Source: Brachionus plicatilis (taxonomy: Eukaryota; Rotifera; Eurotatoria; Ploima; Brachionidae). Taken from it: 64,000 nt of DNA. Each line of letters starts with the position of its first letter. Positions within the stretch are counted from its first letter, which is position 1. The notes beneath the pieces are model-generated. The model had not been told where the DNA came from, made no database searches, and worked only from the letters and a program-made list of their open reading frames with translations. Both the position numbers and the translations under genes were made by a program. The stretch is from positions 354,587 to 418,586 of the forward strand of contig QEOQ01000651.1 in the NCBI GenBank assembly GCA_010279815.1, in the 5' to 3' direction. Positions 54,072 through 63,640 of this stretch are shown one piece after another.

Positions 54072-54434
54072 CCATGACTTAATTCCAGGAAGGATCTTGG
54101 GCAAGATCTGATCAAGAATCTTGACTTGTTACTTAACATTTTCTTTTTAAGAATCTTTATGAGTTCAGTTCACTTTTTTTTTAAGATCAGTAAACGATCT
54201 TTTAAGATTCCAGTAAGTCAAAATATTAAAAAAACATATGGATTCTAATAAAATACTTTTGATTCTATTAAAGTACTTTTTTTTATAAAGATCATATTTA
54301 AGAATCTTACAAAAAATCTTTCAACTTTCTTAATCTAAAGGAATCTTATGTTAACTTAATAAGATTTCATAAGATCTTATTGAGTTTCTATTTCTTACAA
54401 GATCATAAAAGATCTTGAATAAGAATTAATTCAT
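54072..54434. mobile_element. AAGATCTT-rich insertion in the LINE relic
   Basis: Compared with the intact LINE at about 36020-36045, a roughly 360-bp block is inserted between CGAACAAACCATG and CATGGGAAGCTTTATATAAC; CATG on both sides may be the target duplication. The block is full of AAGATCTT, AAGAATCTT and AAGATCAT words in both orientations, and its ends show TTAATTCC against GAATTAA. Confidence 0.6.
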
Positions 54435-54851
54435 GGGAAGCTTTATATAACCTACTTACTGTTTCTTTGTTCTGGAATTTGATAGTTCGCCTTAATGAAC
54501 CTAAAACTGAATTAGCTTTATTTGCAGCAGTTTTGACTTGATTTGACCACTTGAAATTGTTCGTAATTATTATCGCTAGATCTCGGTCCGCCTAGTATTC
54601 CCTTTGAAATTTTTTATATTATTTGAAGGAATTAAGCATAATTAAGTTTTATGCTTCAAAAAACATATTTATGTGGTAGAAAGTAAGCTAACTTTTTTGA
54701 CACTATTTTTTTTTAAATAATAAGATAAATTTAAAAATTTTTCTTTTCTTTTGAAAAAGTTTATTTTTTACCAATATTTTATAATTTAAAATTATTTAGC
54801 TCATTAAATTTAAATCAAAATATATAATTAATAAAAAATTATTGAATTTTT

Positions 54852-55445
54852 GGTCAAGTTGGTTTGCCGAACCATTGTTTACATAAAATGTGAACAATTT
54901 TTTTTCCCATGATTCTATGTTCACTTAAAATGAAAAATGAAAATATTGAGTGTTGTAAACATGATAAAATAAATCTTTGGTCCTAGAAAAATTGCCGAGT
55001 TGATTTAAGCCAGAACAAAAACGTTGTGTTCGTAAAGAAGGTCATCGAGATAAAAAATTCTGACAATTTTTGCCTAAATAAATTTTCCTTGTGCCAAAAA
55101 GACAACAAAGAAATAGACCATCAATAAAATCGAATTGGATGATTGATGTGATTGATTTTAAAACGAAATAAAAAATTTAATTACAAGTAAAAAAACTTTT
55201 TTTAAGAATTTTTAACCTAATAATTTGAAGAAAGAATTTTTTTTTGATTTTTCATGAATTTCACAACGCCTAATTTGTATCATTTAACAAATTGATTGAA
55301 ATAAGTTTCAAAAAAAATTTTAAATTATCATCATTTTTTTGTGAACATTTTATTTTGAAATTTATTTCAATAAAGAATTCCATTTAAAAAGAACTGTTCC
55401 TTAAGTGAGCATATTATGCACAGGTTCACCAAGCCAACTAGACCA
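54852..55445. mobile_element. TIR element, GGTCAAGTTGG ends
   Basis: Left GGTCAAGTTGGTTTGCCGAA and right (complement) GGTCTAGTTGGCTTGGTGAA, followed in both arms by TGTGAACA and GTTCACTTAA words. Flanks GAATTTTT and GAATTTAA match at 6 of 8. The layout recalls the GGTCAC family. No intact frame inside. It lies directly beyond the stop of the Psq-domain gene at 55490. Confidence 0.6.
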
Positions 55446-55489
55446 GAATTTAAAACAAATCGTAAAAAAATATCAAATCAAAAACAATT

Positions 55490-56543
55490 CTAATTTTTCT
55501 GCTCAAATTTGTAGTGAAAATTATCTTTAATAAACTGATCTAAATTTTTTTTAATTTTAGACCTTTTTAAATTTCTAAAGCTTTTTTTAGCTGAATAATC
55601 TCCATTAATTTTTGCATTATTTTGAACAGATTCCGAGCTTTTTTTTTCTGTAAATCCACAAGCACTTGTTGATGATGCTTCTTGGTTTAGAAGAGAATTA
55701 GATTCGATGAGAGAGTGAGATATATTTGAATTATCAATTTTTAAATCTGAACTAAACTTTGATGAACAAATCGATTGAGGAGTAACATGGCACTTTTCCT
55801 TTCCTGATTCAAAAGTGTCATTCTAAACAATTTAAGAAAAAAAAAATTAAATTTTATTCTAAATTTAATTGAAAAAGAATACATTTAAATTTTGATGATT
55901 TTTTTGGTCTGACTGATCAGCATCATTTTTTGAGTCCAAGCTAAACGAAAAGTCAGTCTGACCGTCATTGAATATATTTTCCATTGTACCTTCTAACCCG
56001 ATCTCTAAAATTTTCTCTCTTAATTTAGAATAAAAATTATCTAAGCTCTCGTCATTGTCAGATTTCTTGCTAATTGTGATGTTTTGAGCTACACCTTTGG
56101 ATAATCGATGCTTCCATCGTGCCTTAAAACTTTTTTTTTTAAATCTTAAAGTAAATAAAATTTTCTTCTCATTTAAAAAGTTACTTGTAAACCCAATCAT
56201 CTCCTGGTACGCCACTTTTGAAATGGCAAGTTTTATTGCGAAAGATGGCAAAATTTTTAACTATATCTTTAAGTGAGTTTCTATCTAAGTAAAATCCCCA
56301 TTCGCCTATTTTTTCAATAATGTTGACAAGAAATTCTTCTTCCTGGACTGAGAAAATGGTCGGGCGGCCGGTTTTGGTAGATGCATATCTTCCATTCAGA
56401 TGGTTGACTATTGTTTGCCTTGGCACATTGTAATACGTAGAAGCTTGGGTCGGATTAAGCCTGTTTTCAGTCACTGATTTAATAGCATCAGTTAAATCTT
56501 GTGGTTTGTATTTTTTTGCTTTTGGAATGTAAGTTCTCACCAT
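55490..56543 (-). CDS. Pogo-like transposase-derived HTH protein, three exons, apparently intact
   Basis: Exons 56543-56185, 56144-55883 and 55822-55490 join across 40-nt (GTAACT...TTTAAG) and 60-nt (GTATTC...TTTAG) introns with frame kept, giving 317 residues. The N-terminus is a Psq-type HTH (QDLTDAIKSVTENRLNPTQA, then YYNVPRQTIVNHLNGRY), followed by the hallmark GRPTIFSVQEEEFLVNII and a CENP-B-type second helix-turn-helix region (GVPGDDWVYK, then RWKHRLSKGVAQN). This is the DNA-binding half of Tigger/pogo and Jerky-like transposases. Where the DDE domain should begin (ENIFNDGQTDFSF) the protein passes instead into a Ser/Lys-rich tail, so it cannot be a transposase. It is either a domesticated DNA-binding gene or a truncated element kept open by chance. 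Confidence 0.7.
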
Positions 56544-56549
56544 AGTTAA

Positions 56550-57070
56550 TTTTATAATATTCTCTAAAATTTTTGATCTCTATTCTTAATAACTTAATAA
56601 CTAATCGACTCGGCTAATATTTAATATTAATAATATAATTTATTCAGAAATTGATAATTTATTTTCCAAAATTAGTATAAAAAAAATATATATATATTAT
56701 TTAGGACTATTTTAAAGACACCTTTATTCATAAGTCAGATTAAAAGTGGCTTCACAAAAGAAGAAAAATAAAAGTTTTAAGTCGTTAGATTTTTTTTTCA
56801 TTTAACTTAATTTTTTCCTGATAAAAGAGGAAAAATGAAAAAAATAACTGTTTTTTTCTTATTATTCAAATATTTTTATATGCTAAACTATCTATGGTAT
56901 CAAATTTATTTTTTAAAAATTTTTCTATTTTTTTTAAATTTATCAAATATTTTTAAGTGAATCTATAGAAAAATGGCTACAAAAACATGAATTCATTTTT
57001 TTTTGATTATTCAACTTAAAAAAGTAAAAATACAGAAAAGAAAGCAAGAAATAAAAGAAAATTATTCTAT
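56550..57070. other. Intergenic, no gene recognised
   Basis: AT-rich region upstream of the Psq-domain gene, including its presumed promoter. No specific site is supported. Confidence 0.4.
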
Positions 57071-57074
57071 ATTT

Positions 57075-57557
57075 GGCATTGTGAATTTTGGTACAAAAAT
57101 CAAAAACAAAATATTAAAAGTACCAAATCTTAAGTTAAAATATGTTCTGTAAATTGTAGCAACTGATACATCCTTTGTACCACCAATATACTGATTCTGC
57201 AAAACTCAGAAAATTTTAAATTTGGGATATCATATTATATTAAAAATCCAGCTCAACTTTAAGTGGTGGTACAAAGGAAGTATCAATTTCTACAATTTAC
57301 AGAACATTTTTTAGTCGATTCAGATTAAAGCTCTGGCGTTTTTTAGATTTTGGTTTTGTTTTTTGTACTAAAATTCACAATGTTTTGAATTTTGCAGAGT
57401 TTTGCACAATCAGTATATTGGTGGTACAATTAAGGTACAATATATAAAGGATATATCAGTTGCTTCAATTTACAGAACATATTTTGGTCCTTCAGAACTT
57501 AAGATTTGGTACTTTTAATATTTTAGTACTTTTAATATTACCAAAATTCACAATGTC
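57075..57557. mobile_element. GGCAATGTG-family TIR element
   Basis: Left GGCATTGTGAATTTTGGTAC; right ...CAAAATTCACAATGTC. Arms of about 110 bp contain AATATTAAAAGTACCAAATC and GTTCTGTAAATTGTAGCAAC. An extra inverted arm lies in the middle (57277-57385), so the element has internal rearrangement. Flanks CTATATTT and (offset by one) CTATTTTT match at 7 of 8. Shares its terminus with 37464-37816 and the fragment at 18328-18436. Confidence 0.7.
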
Positions 57558-57603
57558 TCTATTTTTGATCTTTTTCATTTGAGTCTTTCATCTTGGGCTA
57601 TTG

Positions 57604-58147
57604 AGCAAATTGAAGTCTAAGATCAAGATCAAAAGATCAAAATATAAATTGTAATATTTTTTTAATAATAGAGAAAAATAAATTTTTTCCAAAGCAATTA
57701 CTTGATATGTCATGTCAAGTTTATTTTCATATTCAAAATTTTAAAATGTTCCTTTTTATTGAACTTTAATAGGTTTAAATATTTTAATTTATTTTAATCA
57801 AAATTTACTTTTAAAGACAAATAAATTCACTGTTTTTAAATTTAAAATTTATTAAAGTAGAAAAATAAAATTATTTCAGTTTGAATGAATGGATAAAAGT
57901 GATAAATTTGAATTTGTGAATTTACTTAACCTGAATTATTTAAATTATTGACTGTTTTTGTCAAATAAATTAGATATCAATCATTTTGATGTTAATTTGA
58001 TAATGAACCATTATTAGAGACCTAACATGCCTAGTAATATTTAATATTTATTTCTATGCAATTATCAAAATCATTAGATAAATTAAGTTTTGAAAATTAT
58101 AAATGATCGTTTTGATCTTAAAATTTGATCTGAAACTTCAATTTGCC
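57604..58147. mobile_element. GGCAAATTG-family MITE copy
   Basis: Left AGCAAATTGAAGTCTAAGAT; right ACTTCAATTTGCC; full-length match to 28029-28575. Flanks GGCTATTG and AGCTATTT match at 6 of 8. Its left flank is shared, inverted, with the copy at 63308-63640. Confidence 0.8.
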
Positions 58148-58972
58148 AGCTATTTTGGGTTTAATTCTTGATCCAGGAAACCTTATTCTTTTATTTTTAG
58201 GAATTTCGGACCTTTATTTGCATTCTTTTCAACTTATTTTTTAATTTAATTTTCATTATGAAATTTTCTTGAATTTACCATGTTTTCCATTTTCACCCAA
58301 TGGAACATCTTTAGCGTATTATGCCATTCTTTTCTTCGACACCAGACAGTTTAAGCTAATTTTCAAAAAAAGTTTTCTCAATTGTTCACAAACATGACAG
58401 TTACTAAAATACTTAAAGATTTTGCACCTGTCATTACTTTTGGATAAATCCCCATTCATACTAAATTTTATTATGGTACAAAAAAATTAAAACAGCTATC
58501 AATTTATATTTTTTTCGAAACCATAAAAAATATATTAGATAGTTAGATTAGAGATTAAGATAAAATGAAAGCTAAAAAAATAGGAGCCATAATTTTTGAT
58601 TTTCGTCATCAAATAAAATTAATTAGTTATTAATTTTTAAAGATTGAAAATTGCTCGTTTTACTGAATTTAATTTTTGAAAGTCAAATTTGATTTAGCTG
58701 TTTAAAATTAGAATTAATAACATAATTTAAAAAAAATAATGGAAAGAAATTAATTAATCTAAGGAAGATTATTATAGAAAAAAAAAATTTAAAAAATTTT
58801 ATTGATTTCGAAATAGGACTAAAAATTTGACCCATAACAAATTATGCTTAAAATTCTACCTGTCCGAATAAAATGAATAATTTAAATTTAGAATAAAGGT
58901 GAGTTCATGTGTATAAAAATATAATTTAATTTCTAATAAATTAAAACAGGTCATTCGAAAAATTTCAAAAAA
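58148..58972. other. Intergenic, no gene recognised
   Basis: AT-rich region upstream of the dispanin gene. A slightly GC-richer patch at 58290-58400 is unassigned. AAACAGGTCATTC precedes the gene by about 30 nt. Confidence 0.4.
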
Positions 58973-59359
58973 ATGAGCTATAACAGCAATGTAGACAACG
59001 AAGCCAATATTGAGAGGGGATTCCTGCGCCCACCGACTTTGTATCAACCAAAAAAATATTCCAGTATGACCATGACAGCACCACAACCTGACTATATGAA
59101 CTGGTCAACTGCTTCCCTATTTGTATGTTTTGTTTGGGGTATATTCGCTTACCAGGCTTCAAATAAAGTGCGCAAATTCAATAGAATGAAAGCCTATGAT
59201 CAAGCAGCTATTTATTCACAATCAGCACTTAAATATAACAAGTCTGCGGTAGCTTGCTGCATTATTATGTTTCTTATTCTAGGAGTCCCTTTAGCGATTG
59301 CTTTAGCTGTTCAAGGAAGCATCACCAAATTTCCAAATGCAAGAATGTTCTTTGGTTAA
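58973..59359 (+). CDS. CD225/dispanin (IFITM-like) family membrane protein
   Basis: 128 residues, full length for the family. A hydrophilic N-terminus leads to PDYMNWSTASLFVCFVWGIF, then AYQASNKVRKFNRMKAYDQA, which is the CD225 signature: an intramembrane segment followed by a conserved short loop with basic residues and a 'D..A...S..AL.YN' stretch. A second hydrophobic segment at about 92-115 (AVACCIIMFLILGVPLAIAL) is the transmembrane anchor. Cysteines next to the first segment (Cys53) and the second (Cys95, Cys96) are candidate palmitoylation sites. Dispanins act in membrane trafficking and fusion control. Invertebrate members are poorly studied, and an immune role is not implied by sequence. 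Single exon; start is the first ATG after a short leader. Confidence 0.85.
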   Translation: MSYNSNVDNEANIERGFLRPPTLYQPKKYSSMTMTAPQPDYMNWSTASLFVCFVWGIFAYQASNKVRKFNRMKAYDQAAIYSQSALKYNKSAVACCIIMFLILGVPLAIALAVQGSITKFPNARMFFG

Positions 59360-59365
59360 CGAAAA

Positions 59366-59618
59366 TGATCACCATTAAAATGGAAATTTAAATTTAAATG
59401 GCTAAATTAAAATTTATAAATTTTAGAATAGATTTTTTTTTGTAAATAAATTTTTAAAAATTAATTAAATTCATTGAAAGCATGAATAAATTTTTAGATA
59501 TAAAAATTATTTGTTTAGCAACAAAAAAATTAAATCAATTAATACCAATTTTATAGATTTAAAGAACTAGTGGACAAAAAAAAGCGAGTAATATTTTTCT
59601 TAAGAAAAAAGCCTTTAT
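59366..59618. repeat. Dispersed repeat (ATCACCATTAAAATGG), copy 2
   Basis: Close match to 52362-52660 through ...TTTTTCTTAAGAAAAAAGCCTTTAT, where a piggyBac-like MITE enters at 59619. Confidence 0.85.
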
Positions 59619-60225
59619 CACTAGAACGCCCAGGGGTTTTTTAAACCCCTTTTTGATTTTAAAATGTCAATAAAAATTTTTCTAAGAGGAGTTTTGTCAA
59701 AATTTTTTTTTTCCCTAATTGAAAATGTGAATTTAATTATTATTTTATTTTTGAAAATTAAAAATTATAATAATTTAATGTCAAAAAAAAAAAAATACAT
59801 AAACGCCCGGGGGTTTTTTAAACCCCTTTTTGATTCTAAAATGTCATTAAAAATTTTTCTAAGAGGAGTTTTGTCAAAATTTTTTTTTTCCCTAATTAAA
59901 AATGTAAATTTAATTATTATTTTATTTTTGAAAATTAAAAATTATAATAATTTAATGTCAAAAAAAAAAAAATATACATAAACGCCCGGAGGGGGTTTTT
60001 TAAACCCCTTTAAAATTTTACTTTTTCTATCGCTTAAAATTAATAAATTCTTAGCATAAAATAATAATAACATAAATATTTAATGCATAAATAAATCATA
60101 ATTAACTTAAATAAAACTTATTTTCCGCGAATATGCTTAATTTTTTGCTTGTATTTTAATTTAAAAGGGGTTTTTTAGACCCCTGCCGGGCGTTAACGGT
60201 ATAAAAAAAATCGGGCGTTCTAGTG
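59619..60225. mobile_element. piggyBac-like MITE with TTAT target duplication
   Basis: Perfect 13-bp inverted ends CACTAGAACGCCC and GGGCGTTCTAGTG, flanked by TTAT (59615-59618 and 60226-60229), a variant of the piggyBac TTAA site. The right subterminal block (TTTTTTAGACCCCTG, GTTAACG, run of A, then the end) has the same order as the right end of the piggyBac relic at 8330-8385. The interior contains tandem copies of its own left-end module. Confidence 0.85.
59625..59995. repeat. Tandem duplication of the MITE left module, about 178-bp period
   Basis: AACGCCC followed by GGGGTTTTTTAAACCCC occurs at 59625, 59802 and 59981. The two full units are nearly identical; the third is partial. Confidence 0.9.
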
Positions 60226-60229
60226 TTAT

Positions 60230-60925
60230 ACAAAGAGGGTATGCTTCCGTTTTTTGAAAAAACTTTATTTAACGGAAAAATGATTTAATCTTGATTAATC
60301 TCGATTTTGATTCCCATCTTATTAAAAAAGTTTAGACAATTTTAATTCCAATTTTTTTTATTAAATTGCTTAAATTTTATTTATTTGTCAGTTTAAATAA
60401 TAAGCTTTCTTAAGTTCTTGATAATTTAATATTGATTTATTGCTAATATTTTGTAATGTTAGAATATTTCTTCAACTTTCTTGTTTGTTATTTCTTTCTT
60501 TAGTTAAACTTACCACACTAATGACTTTTTAAGAGATGTACTTCCAAAGTTGCTCCGATATTAACCTTTGATTATTTAAATTTTTTGTTCTCTTTCCTTT
60601 TTTTTCTTTTTTTTTAAGAAACAAATTAAAATTAGTTTATCAAGTTACAATGCGAATAAATTTGAGGTCACGAGAGAATGGAATAATTAAGCTATAAATT
60701 AATGGTTCATAGAATGTGGACAATTATTTGATAAGAATGCCATTTGGAGTAGGCAAGTTTTTTGCATTTTTCATGAATAGTATCTAGAATAAATTTGGTG
60801 AGCAATTGACTGTTTGAGAGGTGGAAAGAAATTATTGAGTTTGTTCTAAGATCGTTTCTTTTAGTTTACTCAAAAGCTATAATATCAATTTAATTTATAT
60901 TACCCTTAATATTGTGCGCTTTTTA
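60230..60925. other. Intergenic, no gene recognised
   Basis: AT-rich continuation of the dispersed repeat, then unassigned sequence with a CTTTCCTTTTTTTTCTTTTT tract near 60590-60615. Confidence 0.4.
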
Positions 60926-60929
60926 ATAA

Positions 60930-62030
60930 AAATTCTCAAAAAATTTATCAAATTAAATTCGCACTTTTTTAATTGATTAACTACTAAGCAATAGATTAAT
61001 TTTAAATAATTCGACAATAAAACACAGAAATTCCTCCCAACCTCGTATACAAAGGATATGGGGCAATACTTGTTGAAGATATGAAATATAAGATCAAAAT
61101 TTAAAAAACGCAATTAATTTGTTTTTTATTTGTAAAAATCAAAAATTTGGATAGATATTTATCATTTTTTATCATTTATTTATTCATCACTTGAATCACA
61201 TTCATTATTTAATAAAAATGAATCTTCTCTTTCTAATTTATCCTAATCGCAGTCCAAAATAAATTTAGAGAGGAGATTTCTTCTCTTTGTATCTAACTGT
61301 CCGGGTTTATGCTTTTCAACGCCCATGAACCACAACACACTTGTAACATGTGCACAAGCTCCGAAGACCCTTGATCCGAAATGATAAAAAATGATAAATA
61401 ACTATCCAAATTTTTAATTTTTACAAATAAAAAACAAATTAATTACGTTTTTTAAATTTTGATCTTATCTAAAGGAATGAAGCGAATGTTTCCAGTCTTA
61501 GCATTTTTAATATATTGTTAAGAGACAAAAAATAAGTAAAAAAAAGTATCTTTGAAAATTTTCGAGTTGGGGATATTTTACTCCAGAGACTCTTAAAGAC
61601 AAACACCTTTTATTTTGTTTAAATTAGTTTATTTTGATTAAACTATAAAAGTTACCAAAATATAAATTTAATTTTCAAATTCCTAAAAGAAATTTGTTCA
61701 AGAAAACTTTTTATCAGGAAAAAATAAGTAAGTATCCATATCACCTTTATAGAACTAAAAAGAAAGATTCCCGGCTAAAATGTGCCAAAACTTTGACTGA
61801 TTATAAAGCATGAAAAATTCAATCATATTGAACTAAATTACATAAATGCTAAATCAGCACATTCAAATTTTTAAGAATATTTGAAAACAAAAATTGTCTG
61901 AGGCATATTTCATATCTTCAACAAGTATTGCCCCATATCCTTTATAACATGGCAAAGATTATTACTCCAATACAACCAGTAAAAAACTGGAAAGTATTTT
62001 TCAAAAATAGTTGTGAATAAAAAACCTTCA
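60930..62030. repeat. Dispersed repeat interrupted at 61051-61943
   Basis: Left flank (CTCCCAACCTCGTATAC) and right flank (TAACATGGCAAAGATTATTA) together form a second copy of the 9895-10070 repeat. Confidence 0.8.
61051..61943. mobile_element. 893-bp TIR insertion (AAAGGATATGGGGC ends)
   Basis: About 39-bp perfect inverted ends: AAAGGATATGGGGCAATACT on the left and its complement on the right. Inside, a second inverted repeat pairs 61097-61180 with 61378-61465 (ATCCAAATTTTT and TTTTTTATCATTT words). A GC-richer segment at 61300-61375 (CAACGCCCATGAACCACAAC) is unassigned. The 9.9-kb paralogue of the host repeat has no insertion. No clear target duplication. Confidence 0.85.
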
Positions 62031-62066
62031 AATTTTTATTTTTCAAATTAGGTTTAAATAAAATTT

Positions 62067-62844
62067 GGGTCTAACCAGTTTTATGACCAGTTAGTCACAA
62101 AATTTATGACCAGTTGGTCACAAAATTTAAGACCAAGTTAGTCGTTACTGGTTTGGTGATCACTCTGGTCATAAAAGTTTATGACCGGGTTTTTGTGACC
62201 AAGAAAAAAATGGTCACCAGGAAAAAAAATGTGTGACCAGAATTTTTTTTGTAATTATTAAAATCTTAATAGACATTTGAATTTTTTAAGAGTAAATTTT
62301 AATGACCGAATTTAAAAAAAAAATAAAAATATGAATATCATTTATTTTTATGAACTCTTGACTGATGCATTTTCAGACCTTTTTCGCCCTCAAAAAATCG
62401 ACCACAATCAGAACATTCAACTGGATTTTTTTTCCCACCTAAAACTTACTTTATTTCGATCTGTACATCTTCGCAGGCCTCAGATATCTCTTGTGATTTT
62501 TTTTCGTAATAATTTGATTTCGATTTTGGATCAAGTAAAGTAGCATTTTTGAACTTTTTAGTTATTAAGTTATTGTACAAAAATTTACTTGAAATTTACT
62601 TCAAAATTAATTAATATTTTATTAACAATATTTTAGAAATCAAAATAAAATTTATTCAATGTGACCAGCATTTTTTTTTGTGACCAAGAATTTTTCTTTG
62701 TGACTAGTAATTTTTTTAGTGACCAAAAAACTGATCACAAAAAACCTGTTCATTAACTCTTATGATCAGGGTGGTCACCAAACCGGTATCGACTAACTTG
62801 GTCACAAATTTTGTGACCAACTGGTCATGAAACAGGTACGACCC
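62067..62844. mobile_element. GGTCAC-family TIR element with C2H2 frame; perfect 8-bp target duplication
   Basis: Ends GGGTCTAACCAGTTTTATGA and (complement) GGGTCGTACCTGTTTCATGA; inverted repeats of about 190 bp made of GGTCAC/GTGACCA words. Identical 8-mers TAAAATTT flank it (62059-62066 and 62845-62852). The interior (62338-62545, minus) encodes a single C2H2 finger. At 778 bp it is shorter than the related 52283-53578 element. Confidence 0.9.
62338..62545 (-). pseudogene. Element-encoded C2H2 zinc finger fragment
   Basis: Minus-strand reading gives SQEISEACEDVQIEIK, a TAA with a one-base frame offset, then GKKNPVECSDCGRFFEGEKG and LKMHQSRVH, stop at 62338-62340. The finger is C-x2-C-x12-H-x4-H, the same spacing as at 52915-53198, and the preceding linker aligns with it. 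Both frames stop soon after the last His, so the finger is C-terminal in this family. Confidence 0.65.
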
Positions 62845-62852
62845 TAAAATTT

Positions 62853-63307
62853 TAGCTTACTTTTAAAGAATTGAACAAGAATAATTTTTTAAAGACAATT
62901 TAAATCAATTTGTAATTTTTTATTGAGTAAAATATAAATAATGTAAAAACATAATCGTTAACGTTATTTAACGGTAGCTAACGGTGTTAATGATATTTGA
63001 ATTTTGAATTTTTCCAGAAAATTATTTAGTATAATTACTATATTTTAATAGTTGGTCAAAAAAGAAATGAAAGAATAAAGTTAATAACGTTAACGAAAAA
63101 AACGGTTTTAGATTTGTTAAAAATAATATTTTATATTTTTTATTTTTACTAATTTATTTGTTCAATTAAAAAATTTTGCAAAAAAAAAGAATCGTTAATT
63201 TTTTTTTAACGATTGATAACGATAGCATACCTGATATAAAGAAATAAGAAAACATACGTTAATTAATAGCTTGTTATTGTTTATCTAATAAATATTAAAT
63301 AAATATT
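62853..63307. other. Intergenic, no gene recognised
   Basis: AT-rich with repeated GTTAACG/CGTTAAC words (62955-63120, 63195-63240), probably a decayed inverted-repeat element. 63255-63280 shares ACGTTAATTAATAGCTTGTT with 52640. Confidence 0.45.
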
Positions 63308-63640
63308 ATAAGAAATAAATATTAAATATTACTAGGAATGTTAGGTCTCTAATAATGGTTCATTATCAAATTAACATCAAAATGATTGATTTCTAATTTA
63401 TTTGACAAAAACAGTCAATAATTTAAATAATTCAGGTTAAGTTAATTCACAAATTCAAATTTATCACCTTTATATCCATTCATTCAAACTGAAATAATTT
63501 TATTTTTCTACTTTAATAAATTTAAAATTTAAAAAAAATGAATTTTTTTGTCTTTAAAAGTAAATTTTCTCTATTATTAAAAAAAAATATTACAATTTAT
63601 ATTTTGATCTTTTGATCTTGATCTTAGACTTCAATTTGCT
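63308..63640. mobile_element. GGCAAATTG-family MITE, inverted and truncated
   Basis: Complement of 57604-58040. The right edge is ...CTTCAATTTGCT; the other end is missing. The flank 63641-63730 is also the complement of 57541-57603, so the element and flank were duplicated together. Confidence 0.8.

Larger units (their letters stand above)
52230..54590 (-). pseudogene. CR1/L2-like LINE 3' end, split by two insertions
   Basis: The 3' UTR (microsatellite AATAATAATAATAAAATG, then GCTATAATGTACTAGCACAT at 52250-52270) is interrupted at 52283 by the GGTCAC element and resumes at 53579 with GGTTTAGCCTCATCATAGTA, exactly as in the intact copy at 35520-35580. The coding part (53610-54590, minus) is a decayed match to 35561-36200, including the complement of 'RPYLEYGVQV'-type sequence near 54030-54060. 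A second insertion lies at about 54072-54434. The copy ends at about 54590. Confidence 0.8.

Noticed and set aside
59664..59981. 105-aa frame with an internal repeat
   Set aside because: It is the translation of the two tandem MITE modules; low-complexity Phe/Lys/Asn.
62331..62543. Plus-strand 70-aa frame in the 62-kb element
   Set aside because: It is the antisense of the C2H2 finger, which is the more coherent reading.
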